A DNA stretch of 64,000 nucleotides, from positions 62,001 through 126,000 of the forward strand of contig NZ_JAUNKO010000006.1 in the NCBI RefSeq assembly GCF_030532715.1. Direction: 5' to 3'. A model generated the notes under the pieces. That model had not been told where the DNA came from and did no database searches. It was given only the letters and a program-made list of their open reading frames with translations. Shown piece by piece: positions 53,263-60,885 of the stretch. How positions within the stretch are numbered: the first letter of the stretch is position 1; each line of letters begins with the position of its first letter. The stretch comes from Corynebacterium sp. (GTDB lineage Bacteria > Actinomycetota > Actinomycetes > Mycobacteriales > Mycobacteriaceae). Position numbers and translations under genes: made by a program.

Positions 53263-53291
53263 AATTTAACAGTTGTCTAGGTAAGTTTGAA
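53263..53291 (-). promoter_or_regulatory. Probable promoter of the peptide cluster
   Basis: On the minus strand TTCAAA (53286-53291) and TAAATT (53263-53268) are separated by 17 bases, giving a leader of about 55 bases to peptide C. A hairpin with arms GGGAGG/CCTCCC (53228-53252) lies in this leader. Confidence 0.5.
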
Positions 53292-53680
53292 GCCCCAAAA
53301 GTGGGGGCGTAATAAAAGAATGGTCTTAAACGATAGGGAGTTTAAGGCGTATTCTTGAATCTATTGGAAGTGCGCGCGATATTCCCATTATGTAACCATT
53401 TCGGGCCACATATCCACGCGATATCTTCGTGTCAGGATGAATTCTATTCTGTGCTTGATGGGTGCCATTTTTTCAGAGGTGGCGCACGGTCTCCTGGCAG
53501 GCGGGTTGGGTTGCGAATTGGGCGTATGGAATATGTATGGAACATGTTCACTGGGTCTGTAAACGGCGAAACGCTATCGGGGGTAATTTGCTACCCCCGA
53601 GGTGGCTCATGGTGGGGTGAATAAAATTATTTCGTCGCCGCCATTGCGCGCCTCTGTTGTGCCTTGATTGGCACTCCGCT
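53292..53680. other. Gene-free stretch upstream of the peptide cluster
   Basis: No supported gene was found. A frame at 53355-53624 (+) exists but has no ribosome site, an improbable composition and a TTG start. A GGGGGTA..TACCCCC hairpin lies at 53579-53598 without a T-run. The AT-rich part 53300-53440 may hold regulatory sites of the peptide cluster. Confidence 0.5.
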
Positions 53681-53705
53681 GTCGAGTGGAAAGCTCGACT
53701 AGGCT
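53681..53705 (+). promoter_or_regulatory. Operator-like dyad and leaderless promoter of the TauE/SafE gene
   Basis: GTCGAG-N7-CTCGAC (53681-53699) ends one base before TAGGCT (53700-53705), which lies 6 bases before the ATG at 53712. The dyad covers the spacer between -35 and -10, a typical repressor position. Confidence 0.5.
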
Positions 53706-53711
53706 AACCGT

Positions 53712-54440
53712 ATGGAATGGGTGTTCGTAGGCGCTCTTGCAGCTGGGTGGATCGACGCCGTGATTGGTGGCGGGGGGTTAATTCTGATCCCCTTGCTGAT
53801 GTCTGTAGGCCTGTCACCCACCCTTGCGCTGGGTACGAACAAACTCGCCGGCTGTTTGGGAACCACCTCAGCGGCTGCCGTCATGATCCGCAATATGGGC
53901 GCTCCACCAGCACTTTTTCGGTTGATTCCAGTGGCCGTAGTCGCTTCGGGGTGTGGTGCACTGCTGGCAAGCTCGTTGTCTGCCGCGGTGATGCGCCCGC
54001 TGGTCATCGCGTTGCTCCTCGCGGCGGGGGTATTTGTGGCAGTGCGGCCCGGGTTTGGCGGCGGTGAAGGCGACAAAGGGACATCGCACCCAGGAGTTGT
54101 GATTGCTGTAGTTGCATTGATCGCCGGCTATGACGGGTTTTTCGGGCCCGGCACCGGCATGTTCTTGATTATTGCTTTTACCGCGCTGGTCACGGGCGAT
54201 TTTTTGCGCTCTTCGGTATACGCCAAGACGGTGAACGTCTGCACAAATCTGGGCGCACTAATTGTGTTCGGTTTCACAGGGCAGGTGTGGTGGCAGCTGG
54301 GCCTAGGCCTCGCGTGCGCCACCGTAGTAGGCGCTCAGATCGGGGCGCGAACTGTCCTACGTGGCGGGGCGAAGTTTGTCCGCTACGCGCTCCTAGCCAT
54401 GGTTATAGTGATGGTCACACGCCTGATTATCGTCGGCTAG
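53712..54440 (+). CDS. TauE/SafE family membrane permease
   Basis: The 242-residue protein has about eight hydrophobic segments and the family motifs GxGG near the start (AVIGGGGLILIPLLMSVGL), GTNKLAGCLGT and the repeat half GYDGFFGPGTGMFLIIAF. Members export or import sulfur-containing and other organic anions (sulfite, sulfoacetate, taurine); the substrate is unknown. Its last 14 bases overlap the convergent hrpB gene. Confidence 0.9.
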   Translation: MEWVFVGALAAGWIDAVIGGGGLILIPLLMSVGLSPTLALGTNKLAGCLGTTSAAAVMIRNMGAPPALFRLIPVAVVASGCGALLASSLSAAVMRPLVIALLLAAGVFVAVRPGFGGGEGDKGTSHPGVVIAVVALIAGYDGFFGPGTGMFLIIAFTALVTGDFLRSSVYAKTVNVCTNLGALIVFGFTGQVWWQLGLGLACATVVGAQIGARTVLRGGAKFVRYALLAMVIVMVTRLIIVG

Positions 54441-56703
54441 TCCGGTTGGTTGCCGCCGTGGCGGTGGCGGACCAAGGATCTTCCGGCCACGGGTGCTTAG
54501 GGTAGCGGCCGCGCATTTCTCGGCGCACATCCGCGTACGGCCCAGCCCAGAAGCTACTGAGGTCATCGGTAATGGCCAAGGGTCGAGCGGCGGGAGAGAG
54601 CAATTCGAAGACGACCTTTTGTCCGGCAATCAGTGGGGATTGCGCCAGGCCGAAGCATTCTTGGAGTTTTACTGAGACTGTTGCGCGTTCCGGGGAGTAT
54701 GTCACCCGGTGTCGTCTGCCGCTGGGGACGACGAGGTGTGTGGGTGCCGTTTCATCCAATGTGGCGCTGAGGTCCCACGGCACGAGGTTGCGCAGGTTCA
54801 TACTGAGGTCGGGGTTGAGCCATTCGGCGATGCGTTGTCGCAATGTGTCATCACTCATATCCGGCCAAGGGTCGCCGAGCTGGGTGTGTAAAAACGCGAG
54901 CCGTTCCCGCAGCGCCTGCTGCTCGGCAGTGAGTGGGATTGTGCCTGCGCGGAACCCAGCTGCGACGGCGTCCCAGCGGGTCGCGGCGTCGAGAGGCACG
55001 GAGATGCGAGAAAGCTCAATGGCGCCCGCGCGGCGAATTTTGCGGCCCCGCACGCGGCCCTGTGAATCCAGTTCGGCGATGGTGGATTCGGAGATGTCAA
55101 GGATGCGCAGCGCGTCAGCTGCGGGAAGCGGAAACGCTTGGCGCACCGTTGCCTTATTGCCAGTGCGTGAGACTTCTGCGATAGCGATCCACTCGGAGTC
55201 TTCGCCGGCGGCAATGGCGCGGGTGCCTGAGGCTAGCAGATAGTTATCCCCTTCCTTTTTGGCAATGCGTTCCGGAAATGCAAATGCGGTTACCAGTGCG
55301 AGGACTGCTTGCTCTTCGGTGCCGCCTTCGTCGGCGCGGTGCGCTGTGGCATTACCTACGCTGGGAGGAACAAAACGCTCGAACCTGCGGGCTTCTCGCA
55401 CGTCACCATAGGCGATGGTGGCCACCGCGCGGGCGGCGGGCCGAGCCCCCACAATGGGCGCGGCATCCAGTAAGGCGCGGCCCAGTCGGGGGTCTGCGGG
55501 AATGTTGGCTAGCCGGCGTCCCAGTGCGGTCACCCGGCCGTCGTGGAGTGCTCCAAGCTGGGTGAGTGTGGCCCGGGCGGCTTCCATGGCGGCGGCGGGC
55601 GGGGCGTCGAGAAGCTCGAGGGATCCCCAGCAGGCCATGGTGAGCGCCGCCTGGGTGAGATCGCAGGTGTGGATCTCCGGAGTCACGTGTGGTTTGAAGT
55701 GCCCAAAATCACGTTCGGAATAGCAGCGAATTACGGTGCCTGGCGCCTCCCGCCCAGCCCTGCCCGCGCGCTGTTCAGCCTGCGAACGGGTGCACGATTC
55801 GGTGACAAGGCCGGTCATTCCGCGGGCGGCGTCGCGGCGTGGGGTGCGGGTGAGCCCGGCGTCAACAACCACGCGGACGCCGGGGACGGTGAGGGAGGAT
55901 TCGGCGATGCCGGTGGCCACCACAATGCGGTAACCCTCGCGAAACGCCGCGTCTTGTTGGGCGGGGTGTTGGCGCCCGTGGAGCGGAACGGCGACGTCAC
56001 CAAGCTTGTTGCATACGTAGTCCACTTCCCGAACGCCGGGGAGAAACACCAGGGTTGGGTGCTCATGGCCTACCGCCTGTGCGCACACATGGTCGAGGAA
56101 GCTGCGGGTGGTGCGGAGCCGGTCCGGCGCGGGCGCGTAGTGCACGGCGACCGGATGCGTGTGCGCCGGGGTATCCACGATGGGAGCCTGTAGGAACTCG
56201 GCGAAGCGGTGCGCGTCGAGCGTGGCGGACATGGCTACGACGTGCAGATCATCGCGGAGTTCCCGCAGTTCGGTGAGCATGCCAAGCAAGAGGTCCGTGT
56301 CTACTTGCCGCTCGTGTACTTCGTCGATGGCTACGGCCTGGACGCCGGTGAGTTCGGGGTCTGCAAGCAACCGACGCAGCAGCACGCCGGGGGTGACAAA
56401 CTCCACGGCAGTCCCGGGAGTGTGTTCGCCCCGCACACTGTAGCCGACGAGCTCGCCGAGCCGGGAGCCGCTGGTATGCGCCAACCTGCGGGCTGCCGCG
56501 CGAACCGCCACCCTCCGCGGCGTGGTGACCAGCACCTTACCGCCGGTGTAGTTGTGCAGCAGGGGTGGGACAAGCGTAGTTTTGCCGGTGCCGGGCGGGG
56601 CTTGCACCACGGCCGCTCGGTGGGCGCGCAGCGCGGTTTCCACTTGGGGCAGGGTATTCAGCATGGGGAGGCCGGCGCCGATGCGGGCGAGGGGAAAGCT
56701 CAT
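54427..56703 (-). CDS. hrpB: ATP-dependent RNA helicase HrpB
   Basis: The 758-residue DEAH/DExH helicase has Walker A APPGTGKTT (residues 35-43), Walker B with DEVH (AIDEVHERQVDTDLLLGML), MSATL, and the later motif ESSLTVPGVRVVVDAGLTR and QRAGRAGREAPGTVIRCYSE. The C-terminal HrpB domain ends with GRYPKHPWPEDPWSATAT. RNA targets are unknown. GGAGGGAGCAG precedes the ATG. The gene is monocistronic. Confidence 0.94.
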   Translation of the reverse strand: MSFPLARIGAGLPMLNTLPQVETALRAHRAAVVQAPPGTGKTTLVPPLLHNYTGGKVLVTTPRRVAVRAAARRLAHTSGSRLGELVGYSVRGEHTPGTAVEFVTPGVLLRRLLADPELTGVQAVAIDEVHERQVDTDLLLGMLTELRELRDDLHVVAMSATLDAHRFAEFLQAPIVDTPAHTHPVAVHYAPAPDRLRTTRSFLDHVCAQAVGHEHPTLVFLPGVREVDYVCNKLGDVAVPLHGRQHPAQQDAAFREGYRIVVATGIAESSLTVPGVRVVVDAGLTRTPRRDAARGMTGLVTESCTRSQAEQRAGRAGREAPGTVIRCYSERDFGHFKPHVTPEIHTCDLTQAALTMACWGSLELLDAPPAAAMEAARATLTQLGALHDGRVTALGRRLANIPADPRLGRALLDAAPIVGARPAARAVATIAYGDVREARRFERFVPPSVGNATAHRADEGGTEEQAVLALVTAFAFPERIAKKEGDNYLLASGTRAIAAGEDSEWIAIAEVSRTGNKATVRQAFPLPAADALRILDISESTIAELDSQGRVRGRKIRRAGAIELSRISVPLDAATRWDAVAAGFRAGTIPLTAEQQALRERLAFLHTQLGDPWPDMSDDTLRQRIAEWLNPDLSMNLRNLVPWDLSATLDETAPTHLVVPSGRRHRVTYSPERATVSVKLQECFGLAQSPLIAGQKVVFELLSPAARPLAITDDLSSFWAGPYADVRREMRGRYPKHPWPEDPWSATATAATNRTSRR

Positions 56704-56782
56704 CCGGGCTGCTCCCTCCTTGATGAAATGTATGCCGTAGGCTCGCGGCTAGTATCGGAAAAATTTTACAAGGGGGACTGCC

Positions 56783-57397
56783 ATGAACCTAGATTCGCTT
56801 CTCGACGCCCAGCTCAGCGACCTCGGCCTGATCCGCGGCGTTGACGGCCGCATCCGCCCGCGCTGGGCGGAAGGCAACGATCAATTGCGCGACTACTTCG
56901 ACTACGAGTGGGGCCGAGAAATCCGCGACGAACAAGGCTTGCTGGAGCGGCTTTGCCTCGAAGGCTTTCAAGCTGGGTTGTCGTGGAACCTCGTGTTGCA
57001 GAAGCGTGACGCTTTACGCGATGCTTTCCATCACTTTCAGCCGGACGAGGTGGCCGGCATGCAACCCTCGGAAATTACGGCGCTGGCGCAGCGCCCCGAG
57101 TTGATCCGAAACGAACGTAAACTATCGGCCGCTGTGACCAATGCCAAGGCGACCATCAAGCTGCGGGAAGAGGTAGGCCTCTCCCAATTGTTGTGGTCGT
57201 TCGCACCTGTGGATTGGCAGGTGCCGGAAACCATGGCGCAGGTACCCACACAAACACCCGAATCTCAGGCGATGGCGAAAGAGCTGAAACGTCGCGGATT
57301 TACCTTCGTGGGACCCGTGACCTGCTTTGCGTTGATGCAGGCTGTGGGCATGGCGGATTGTCGTGTCCCAGGTACCGCACAATTGTTGGACCTGTAG
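56783..57397 (+). CDS. DNA-3-methyladenine glycosylase I-like protein (Tag family)
   Basis: The 204-residue protein aligns with E. coli Tag: DYFDYEWGREIRDEQGLLERLCLEGFQAGLSWNLVLQKRDALRDAFHHFQPDEVA, then NAKATIKLREE and KRRGFTFVGPVTCFALMQAVGM. Tag removes 3-methyladenine. The zinc-snap ligands of E. coli Tag (Cys4, His17, His175, Cys179) are not conserved: the N-terminal Cys is absent, Phe replaces the His of HDNEWG, and the C-terminus lacks the H..C pair. The fold and activity may still be kept, as in other zinc-free members. AAGGGGG precedes the ATG. Confidence 0.9.
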   Translation: MNLDSLLDAQLSDLGLIRGVDGRIRPRWAEGNDQLRDYFDYEWGREIRDEQGLLERLCLEGFQAGLSWNLVLQKRDALRDAFHHFQPDEVAGMQPSEITALAQRPELIRNERKLSAAVTNAKATIKLREEVGLSQLLWSFAPVDWQVPETMAQVPTQTPESQAMAKELKRRGFTFVGPVTCFALMQAVGMADCRVPGTAQLLDL

Positions 57398-57400
57398 TCT
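57395..57400 (+). promoter_or_regulatory. -10 element of a probable leaderless SDR transcript
   Basis: TAGTCT ends 7 bases before the ATG at 57408 and overlaps the preceding stop codon. Confidence 0.45.
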
Positions 57401-57407
57401 GGGCCGT

Positions 57408-58115
57408 ATGAATGAACGCGTTGCAGTAGTTACCGGAGCTTCAAGCGGCATTGGGTGGGCGACAGCGGAGGCGCTCGCTGCGGACGGTTGGCACGTCGTG
57501 TGTGCCGCGCGCCGCACCGACCGTATCAACGAGCTGGCCACCAAGATCGGCGGCGTAGCAATCACCCTTGATGTGACTGACGCTGCCTCCGTGGCATCGT
57601 TCGCCGACCAATTGCCGCGCGTGGACCTGTTGGTAAATAATGCGGGCGGCGCCAAAGGCCTTGATTCGGTGGCGGAGGCGAACCTCGAGGATTGGCAGTG
57701 GATGTATGACACGAACGTGCTGGGCACGATGCGGGTCACCCAGGCGCTGTTGCCGAAACTACTCGAGGCTGAGGGGCAGATCATTAACGTGGGTTCCGTG
57801 GCTGCCCATGTCCCCTATGTGGGCGGTGCCGGCTACAACGCTGCGAAGCACGGTGTGGCGGCCCTGACCCGCGTGCTGCGCATGGAAACCGCCGACCAGC
57901 CGCTGCGCGTCTGCGAGGTTGACCCCGGCCGCGTGCACACCGAGGAATTCTCCCTCGTGCGGTTCGGCGGCGACGCGGACAAGGCCGCCAAAGTCTATGA
58001 AGGCAACCTCAGCCTCACCGCCGAGGACATCGCCGAAGCGATCCGGTGGGTGGCGTCCTGCCCCAAGCATATGAACATCGATACGATGCGGATCATGCCC
58101 ACGGACCAGGTGTAA
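57408..58115 (+). CDS. Short-chain dehydrogenase/reductase (YdfG-like)
   Basis: The 235-residue protein has TGASSGIGWATAEAL near the start, CAARRTDRI (NADP-type Arg pair), LLVNNAGG, the catalytic Ser in NVGSVAAHVPYVGGAGYNAAKHG with Tyr and Lys, and DPGRVHTEEF. It is close to YdfG/serine 3-dehydrogenase-like enzymes that reduce hydroxy acids. The LysE gene overlaps its stop by one base (TAATG), so amino-acid linked metabolism and export may be coupled. Confidence 0.92.
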   Translation: MNERVAVVTGASSGIGWATAEALAADGWHVVCAARRTDRINELATKIGGVAITLDVTDAASVASFADQLPRVDLLVNNAGGAKGLDSVAEANLEDWQWMYDTNVLGTMRVTQALLPKLLEAEGQIINVGSVAAHVPYVGGAGYNAAKHGVAALTRVLRMETADQPLRVCEVDPGRVHTEEFSLVRFGGDADKAAKVYEGNLSLTAEDIAEAIRWVASCPKHMNIDTMRIMPTDQV

Positions 58116-58762
58116 TGGACCTAGCTTCCCTCGCCGCATTGCTGTCCGTGTGGCTTGCGGCTATCGCGAGTCCCGGACCGGACGTGGTGCAGATTACGCG
58201 CCTCGGTTCGCGCAGCAAATCTGACGGGGTGGCCTGTGCGTTGGGCATTATGGTGGGCAATACCGGTTGGATCGCCGCCAGCCTGCTCGGCGTCGCAGCA
58301 TTGGTGAGTACTACCCCCGTGGTGCTCACCGTGATGAAGCTTATCGGTGGTGCCTACCTGCTGTGGATCGGCATCAGTGCGATTCGGGCGGGCCTGGATG
58401 CCCCCACGACACCATCCGCAGCCGGGGAGGGAGGGGAGACGCCGGCAGCGAGGCGGCAATGGTGGGCTTCGCTACGCGTCGGGATCATGACAAACCTGTC
58501 GAACCCGAAAGCGGTGCTGTTTTTCGGCGCCGTGTTTGCTCAATTCGTGCGGCCCGGCATGACCGGGTGGGTGGCCGTAGGCATCGCGCTGCTGCTAATT
58601 ATCACAGGTCTCGCGTGGTTTGTTGGGTTCGCGCTGCTGGTGCAAAAGGCAGCGGGTTTCCTGCACCAACGCGCACACCTGATCGAGCTGGTGTCGGGTG
58701 GGGTATTCGTCGTCTTGGCGGCCGTGATGCTGGTCGGTGGGGTCAGCGAGCTCGTGGGCTAA
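58115..58762 (+). CDS. LysE/RhtB family amino-acid exporter
   Basis: The 215-residue membrane protein has six hydrophobic segments and the RhtB/LysE signatures ASPGPDVVQITRLGSRSKSDGVACALGIMVGNTGW, KLIGGAYLLWIGISAIRAG and LRVGIMTNLSNPKAVLFFGAVFAQFV. The exported compound is unknown. A charged Gly/Thr/Pro loop sits near residues 95-115. It is coupled to the upstream SDR. Confidence 0.92.
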   Translation: MDLASLAALLSVWLAAIASPGPDVVQITRLGSRSKSDGVACALGIMVGNTGWIAASLLGVAALVSTTPVVLTVMKLIGGAYLLWIGISAIRAGLDAPTTPSAAGEGGETPAARRQWWASLRVGIMTNLSNPKAVLFFGAVFAQFVRPGMTGWVAVGIALLLIITGLAWFVGFALLVQKAAGFLHQRAHLIELVSGGVFVVLAAVMLVGGVSELVG

Positions 58763-58834
58763 TCTTGGGGTGGCGTGCGCAGCAATGCGGCAGGAAGCGC
58801 TGCGTCTAACAGGGCATCGCGGGGCTAAAGCGCT

Positions 58835-58840
58835 TACACT
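58835..58840 (+). promoter_or_regulatory. -10 element of a probable leaderless S4-protein transcript
   Basis: TACACT ends 7 bases before the ATG at 58848 with no ribosome site between. Confidence 0.5.
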
Positions 58841-58847
58841 TATCTTT

Positions 58848-59138
58848 ATGACCAAACCTGTTGATGTTGTCGTCCGCGATGCGACAATAAAACTTGGACA
58901 GTTTATTAAACTGGCCAACCTGGTGGACACGGGGGGCGAAGCCAAAAAAATGATCGCTTTAGGCGAAGTTCTAGTCAACGGTGAGGTAGATACCCGCCGG
59001 GGAAAAACCCTGCACGCAGGCGACGTGGTGACGGTAGCTGGGGTGTCCGCGCGCGTGGCCACACATAGCGGCGACGATTTCTTCGACGAGGCAACAGCAG
59101 ACGATGATTTTGACTACAAGAAGTGGATGGATTTGTAA
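58848..59138 (+). CDS. S4-domain RNA-binding protein (YbcJ/YaaA-like)
   Basis: The 96-residue protein is a single S4 domain: IKLGQFIKLANLVDTGGEAKKMIALGEVLVNGEVDTRRGKTLHAGDVVTV, followed by an acidic tail ending DDDFDYKKWMDL. Such stand-alone S4 proteins bind rRNA or stalled ribosomal complexes. The frame starts 37 codons earlier but this ATG is leaderless and gives the domain start. It overlaps the next gene by one base. Confidence 0.9.
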   Translation: MTKPVDVVVRDATIKLGQFIKLANLVDTGGEAKKMIALGEVLVNGEVDTRRGKTLHAGDVVTVAGVSARVATHSGDDFFDEATADDDFDYKKWMDL

Positions 59139-59953
59139 TGCCAGCGTTTATGGCTGAAGGCGGCATGCCGTACTGGATCGACCTTATTACCTCGGATGTG
59201 CGGCGTGCCGCACATTTTTATCATCAGCTGCTCGGCTGGGAGTTTGAAGAAACCTCCCCCGGGTATCGCTTGGCTCGGATCCAAGGCTTGCCTGTGGCGG
59301 CCATCGTGGAAAAACCCAGCGACGAACAATTGCCGGATACCTGGGTCACACACTTTCTTGCGGATAATCTCGACGCCGAAGTGGCCAAGGCCAATGAGTT
59401 AGGTGCGCGAGTGCTTACCGAACCTTCTGAGATTTCCTTCGGCCGGATGGCCGTGCTGGTGGACCCCTCCGGGGCGCTCTTTGGGCTGATTGAGCCCTCG
59501 AGCGAGGAGGCGTTTATCGCAGCTGGGGAGCCTGGCACCCCGGTGTGGCACGAGCTGACCTGCACGGTCGCCTACGAAGCCGCCTGCAAATTTTACCAAG
59601 AACTGTTTGGCTGGACCACCCACGAAATGGATGGGTTCCCCTACACCACGGCATTGGTGGATGGGTCGCCATTCGCGGGGATCTGGAATGCGCAACAAAA
59701 CTTCCCGCCGCAGGTGCCGTCGTTCTGGCAAACCTATTTAGGCATCGGCGATGTTGAAGAGGCAGTGGCGAAAGTCGGGGAACTTGGCGGTGAAGTCATT
59801 CGGGAACCCTGGGATTCCGAATTTGGCCATATGGTGATCATCGCCGATTCCACCGGGGCCACCGTCACACTGGCGAAAGTGGATCCGCCAGTGGAGGAAG
59901 GCCACGAATCCGACCCGCTCGAAGGTATTGACCTGCGGCAGTTCGGAATCTAG
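59138..59953 (+). CDS. Protein with two VOC (glyoxalase/bleomycin resistance) domains
   Basis: The 271-residue protein has two related VOC domains (about 8-125 and 135-255): GGMPYWIDLITSDVRRAAHFYHQLLGWEFEE and TPVWHELTCTVAYEAACKFYQELFGWTTHEM, each ending with a conserved (V/I)(L/I)xDxxGAxxxL pattern (VLVDPSGALFGLIEP, IIADSTGATVTLAK). It is soluble. Function (metal-dependent isomerase, dioxygenase or antibiotic-binding protein) cannot be told. It overlaps the S4 gene (TAATG). Confidence 0.9.
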   Translation: MPAFMAEGGMPYWIDLITSDVRRAAHFYHQLLGWEFEETSPGYRLARIQGLPVAAIVEKPSDEQLPDTWVTHFLADNLDAEVAKANELGARVLTEPSEISFGRMAVLVDPSGALFGLIEPSSEEAFIAAGEPGTPVWHELTCTVAYEAACKFYQELFGWTTHEMDGFPYTTALVDGSPFAGIWNAQQNFPPQVPSFWQTYLGIGDVEEAVAKVGELGGEVIREPWDSEFGHMVIIADSTGATVTLAKVDPPVEEGHESDPLEGIDLRQFGI

Positions 59954-60793
59954 CTACTGCGCGTTGCGCAGGAAATCAGCTGCGTCCCGAATACGCTGCC
60001 GCGCAACCTCAGGGGTGCACACCAAATGCTCGGCTACGTATTCGCGGACATCCGCAATCCGTTCTGCGGCGTCCCAACGCTGCACCGTCGTATCCTGCAA
60101 GCCCACTTGAATGCAGGTAGTGGGCCAATTTTCCGGTGCGGGCAGGGTGGCGTCGATTGCGGAGGCGTCGAATTGGGGGCGGGTGAGCAGCAGGGCGTCG
60201 ACAAGCGGGGAAACCAGTACCGCTAACGCCGCGCCCGCCGAAGCGCCCCAAGCGGTTACGTGCGTAGCGCCTTCCGCGCGGGCGTAGGCAACGGCGGCCT
60301 CGATCGCGCCCAGCATTTCCGAGGTAGGTGCAGGCAACAGGGGGTAATCTACGTCCACAATCGTCGTCCCAGACAGCTCCGCGGCGGCAGCAACCTCTGG
60401 GCGCCAAGCGTTATCTAGCGCAATGCCTGCGCCGCGCCGGAACGCGCCGCCATGCAAACTCACCGCGAAACGGCCGGTCGGACGGCTCGGTGTAAAACGC
60501 GCCGCACGCAACTCCGGAAGAGCACGCACCGAAACACCGCCCAGCATGGAAACCCCCGGCATGGAATGATCCAACGCGGACCCGAGCACCAGCATTGCGG
60601 CGTGCGTCAACCGATCCGGAAGGCGAGCCACCCAACGATCCATCTCCCTATCGTCGTCTGCTTCCGGCAAGGGATAATGCTCACTTATGTACCACGACAA
60701 CTGGGCCAGCTGCTCCTGCGGGGACAAGCCAGCCTCGTTGCCGCCGATGTGGAAATCGCGCCCAGTCGAATCATCATGCACTACCTCACTCAT
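59954..60793 (-). CDS. Alpha/beta hydrolase fold protein
   Basis: The 279-residue protein has the oxyanion-hole HGG of hormone-sensitive lipase-type esterases (AVSLHGGAFRRGAG) and a nucleophile elbow GASAG (VTAWGASAGAALAVL). The charge-relay Asp and His are less clear (candidates QVGLQDTTVQRWD and AEHLVCTPE). It is probably an esterase of unknown substrate. ATG at 60793 is leaderless: TACAGT (60801-60806, minus strand) is 7 bases away. The longer frame upstream lacks a start signal. Confidence 0.85.
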   Translation of the reverse strand: MSEVVHDDSTGRDFHIGGNEAGLSPQEQLAQLSWYISEHYPLPEADDDREMDRWVARLPDRLTHAAMLVLGSALDHSMPGVSMLGGVSVRALPELRAARFTPSRPTGRFAVSLHGGAFRRGAGIALDNAWRPEVAAAAELSGTTIVDVDYPLLPAPTSEMLGAIEAAVAYARAEGATHVTAWGASAGAALAVLVSPLVDALLLTRPQFDASAIDATLPAPENWPTTCIQVGLQDTTVQRWDAAERIADVREYVAEHLVCTPEVARQRIRDAADFLRNAQ

Positions 60794-60800
60794 GCCCCAT

Positions 60801-60806
60801 ACTGTA
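60801..60806 (-). promoter_or_regulatory. -10 element of a probable leaderless hydrolase transcript
   Basis: TACAGT on the minus strand is 7 bases upstream of the ATG at 60793. Confidence 0.5.
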
Positions 60807-60885
60807 GCTGCTTCCGATGCTGCACAAGAAGGTTTTGTGGGGGTATTTGCTGAACAAGTGGTGAACAATACAGGCTGCACAAGGG

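Noticed and set aside
53355..53624. 89-codon plus-strand frame upstream of TauE
   Set aside because: TTG start, no ribosome site, low coding character.
52173..53680. Insertion sequence remnant or prophage piece
   Set aside because: No transposase, integrase or target duplication could be found; only short inverted repeats.
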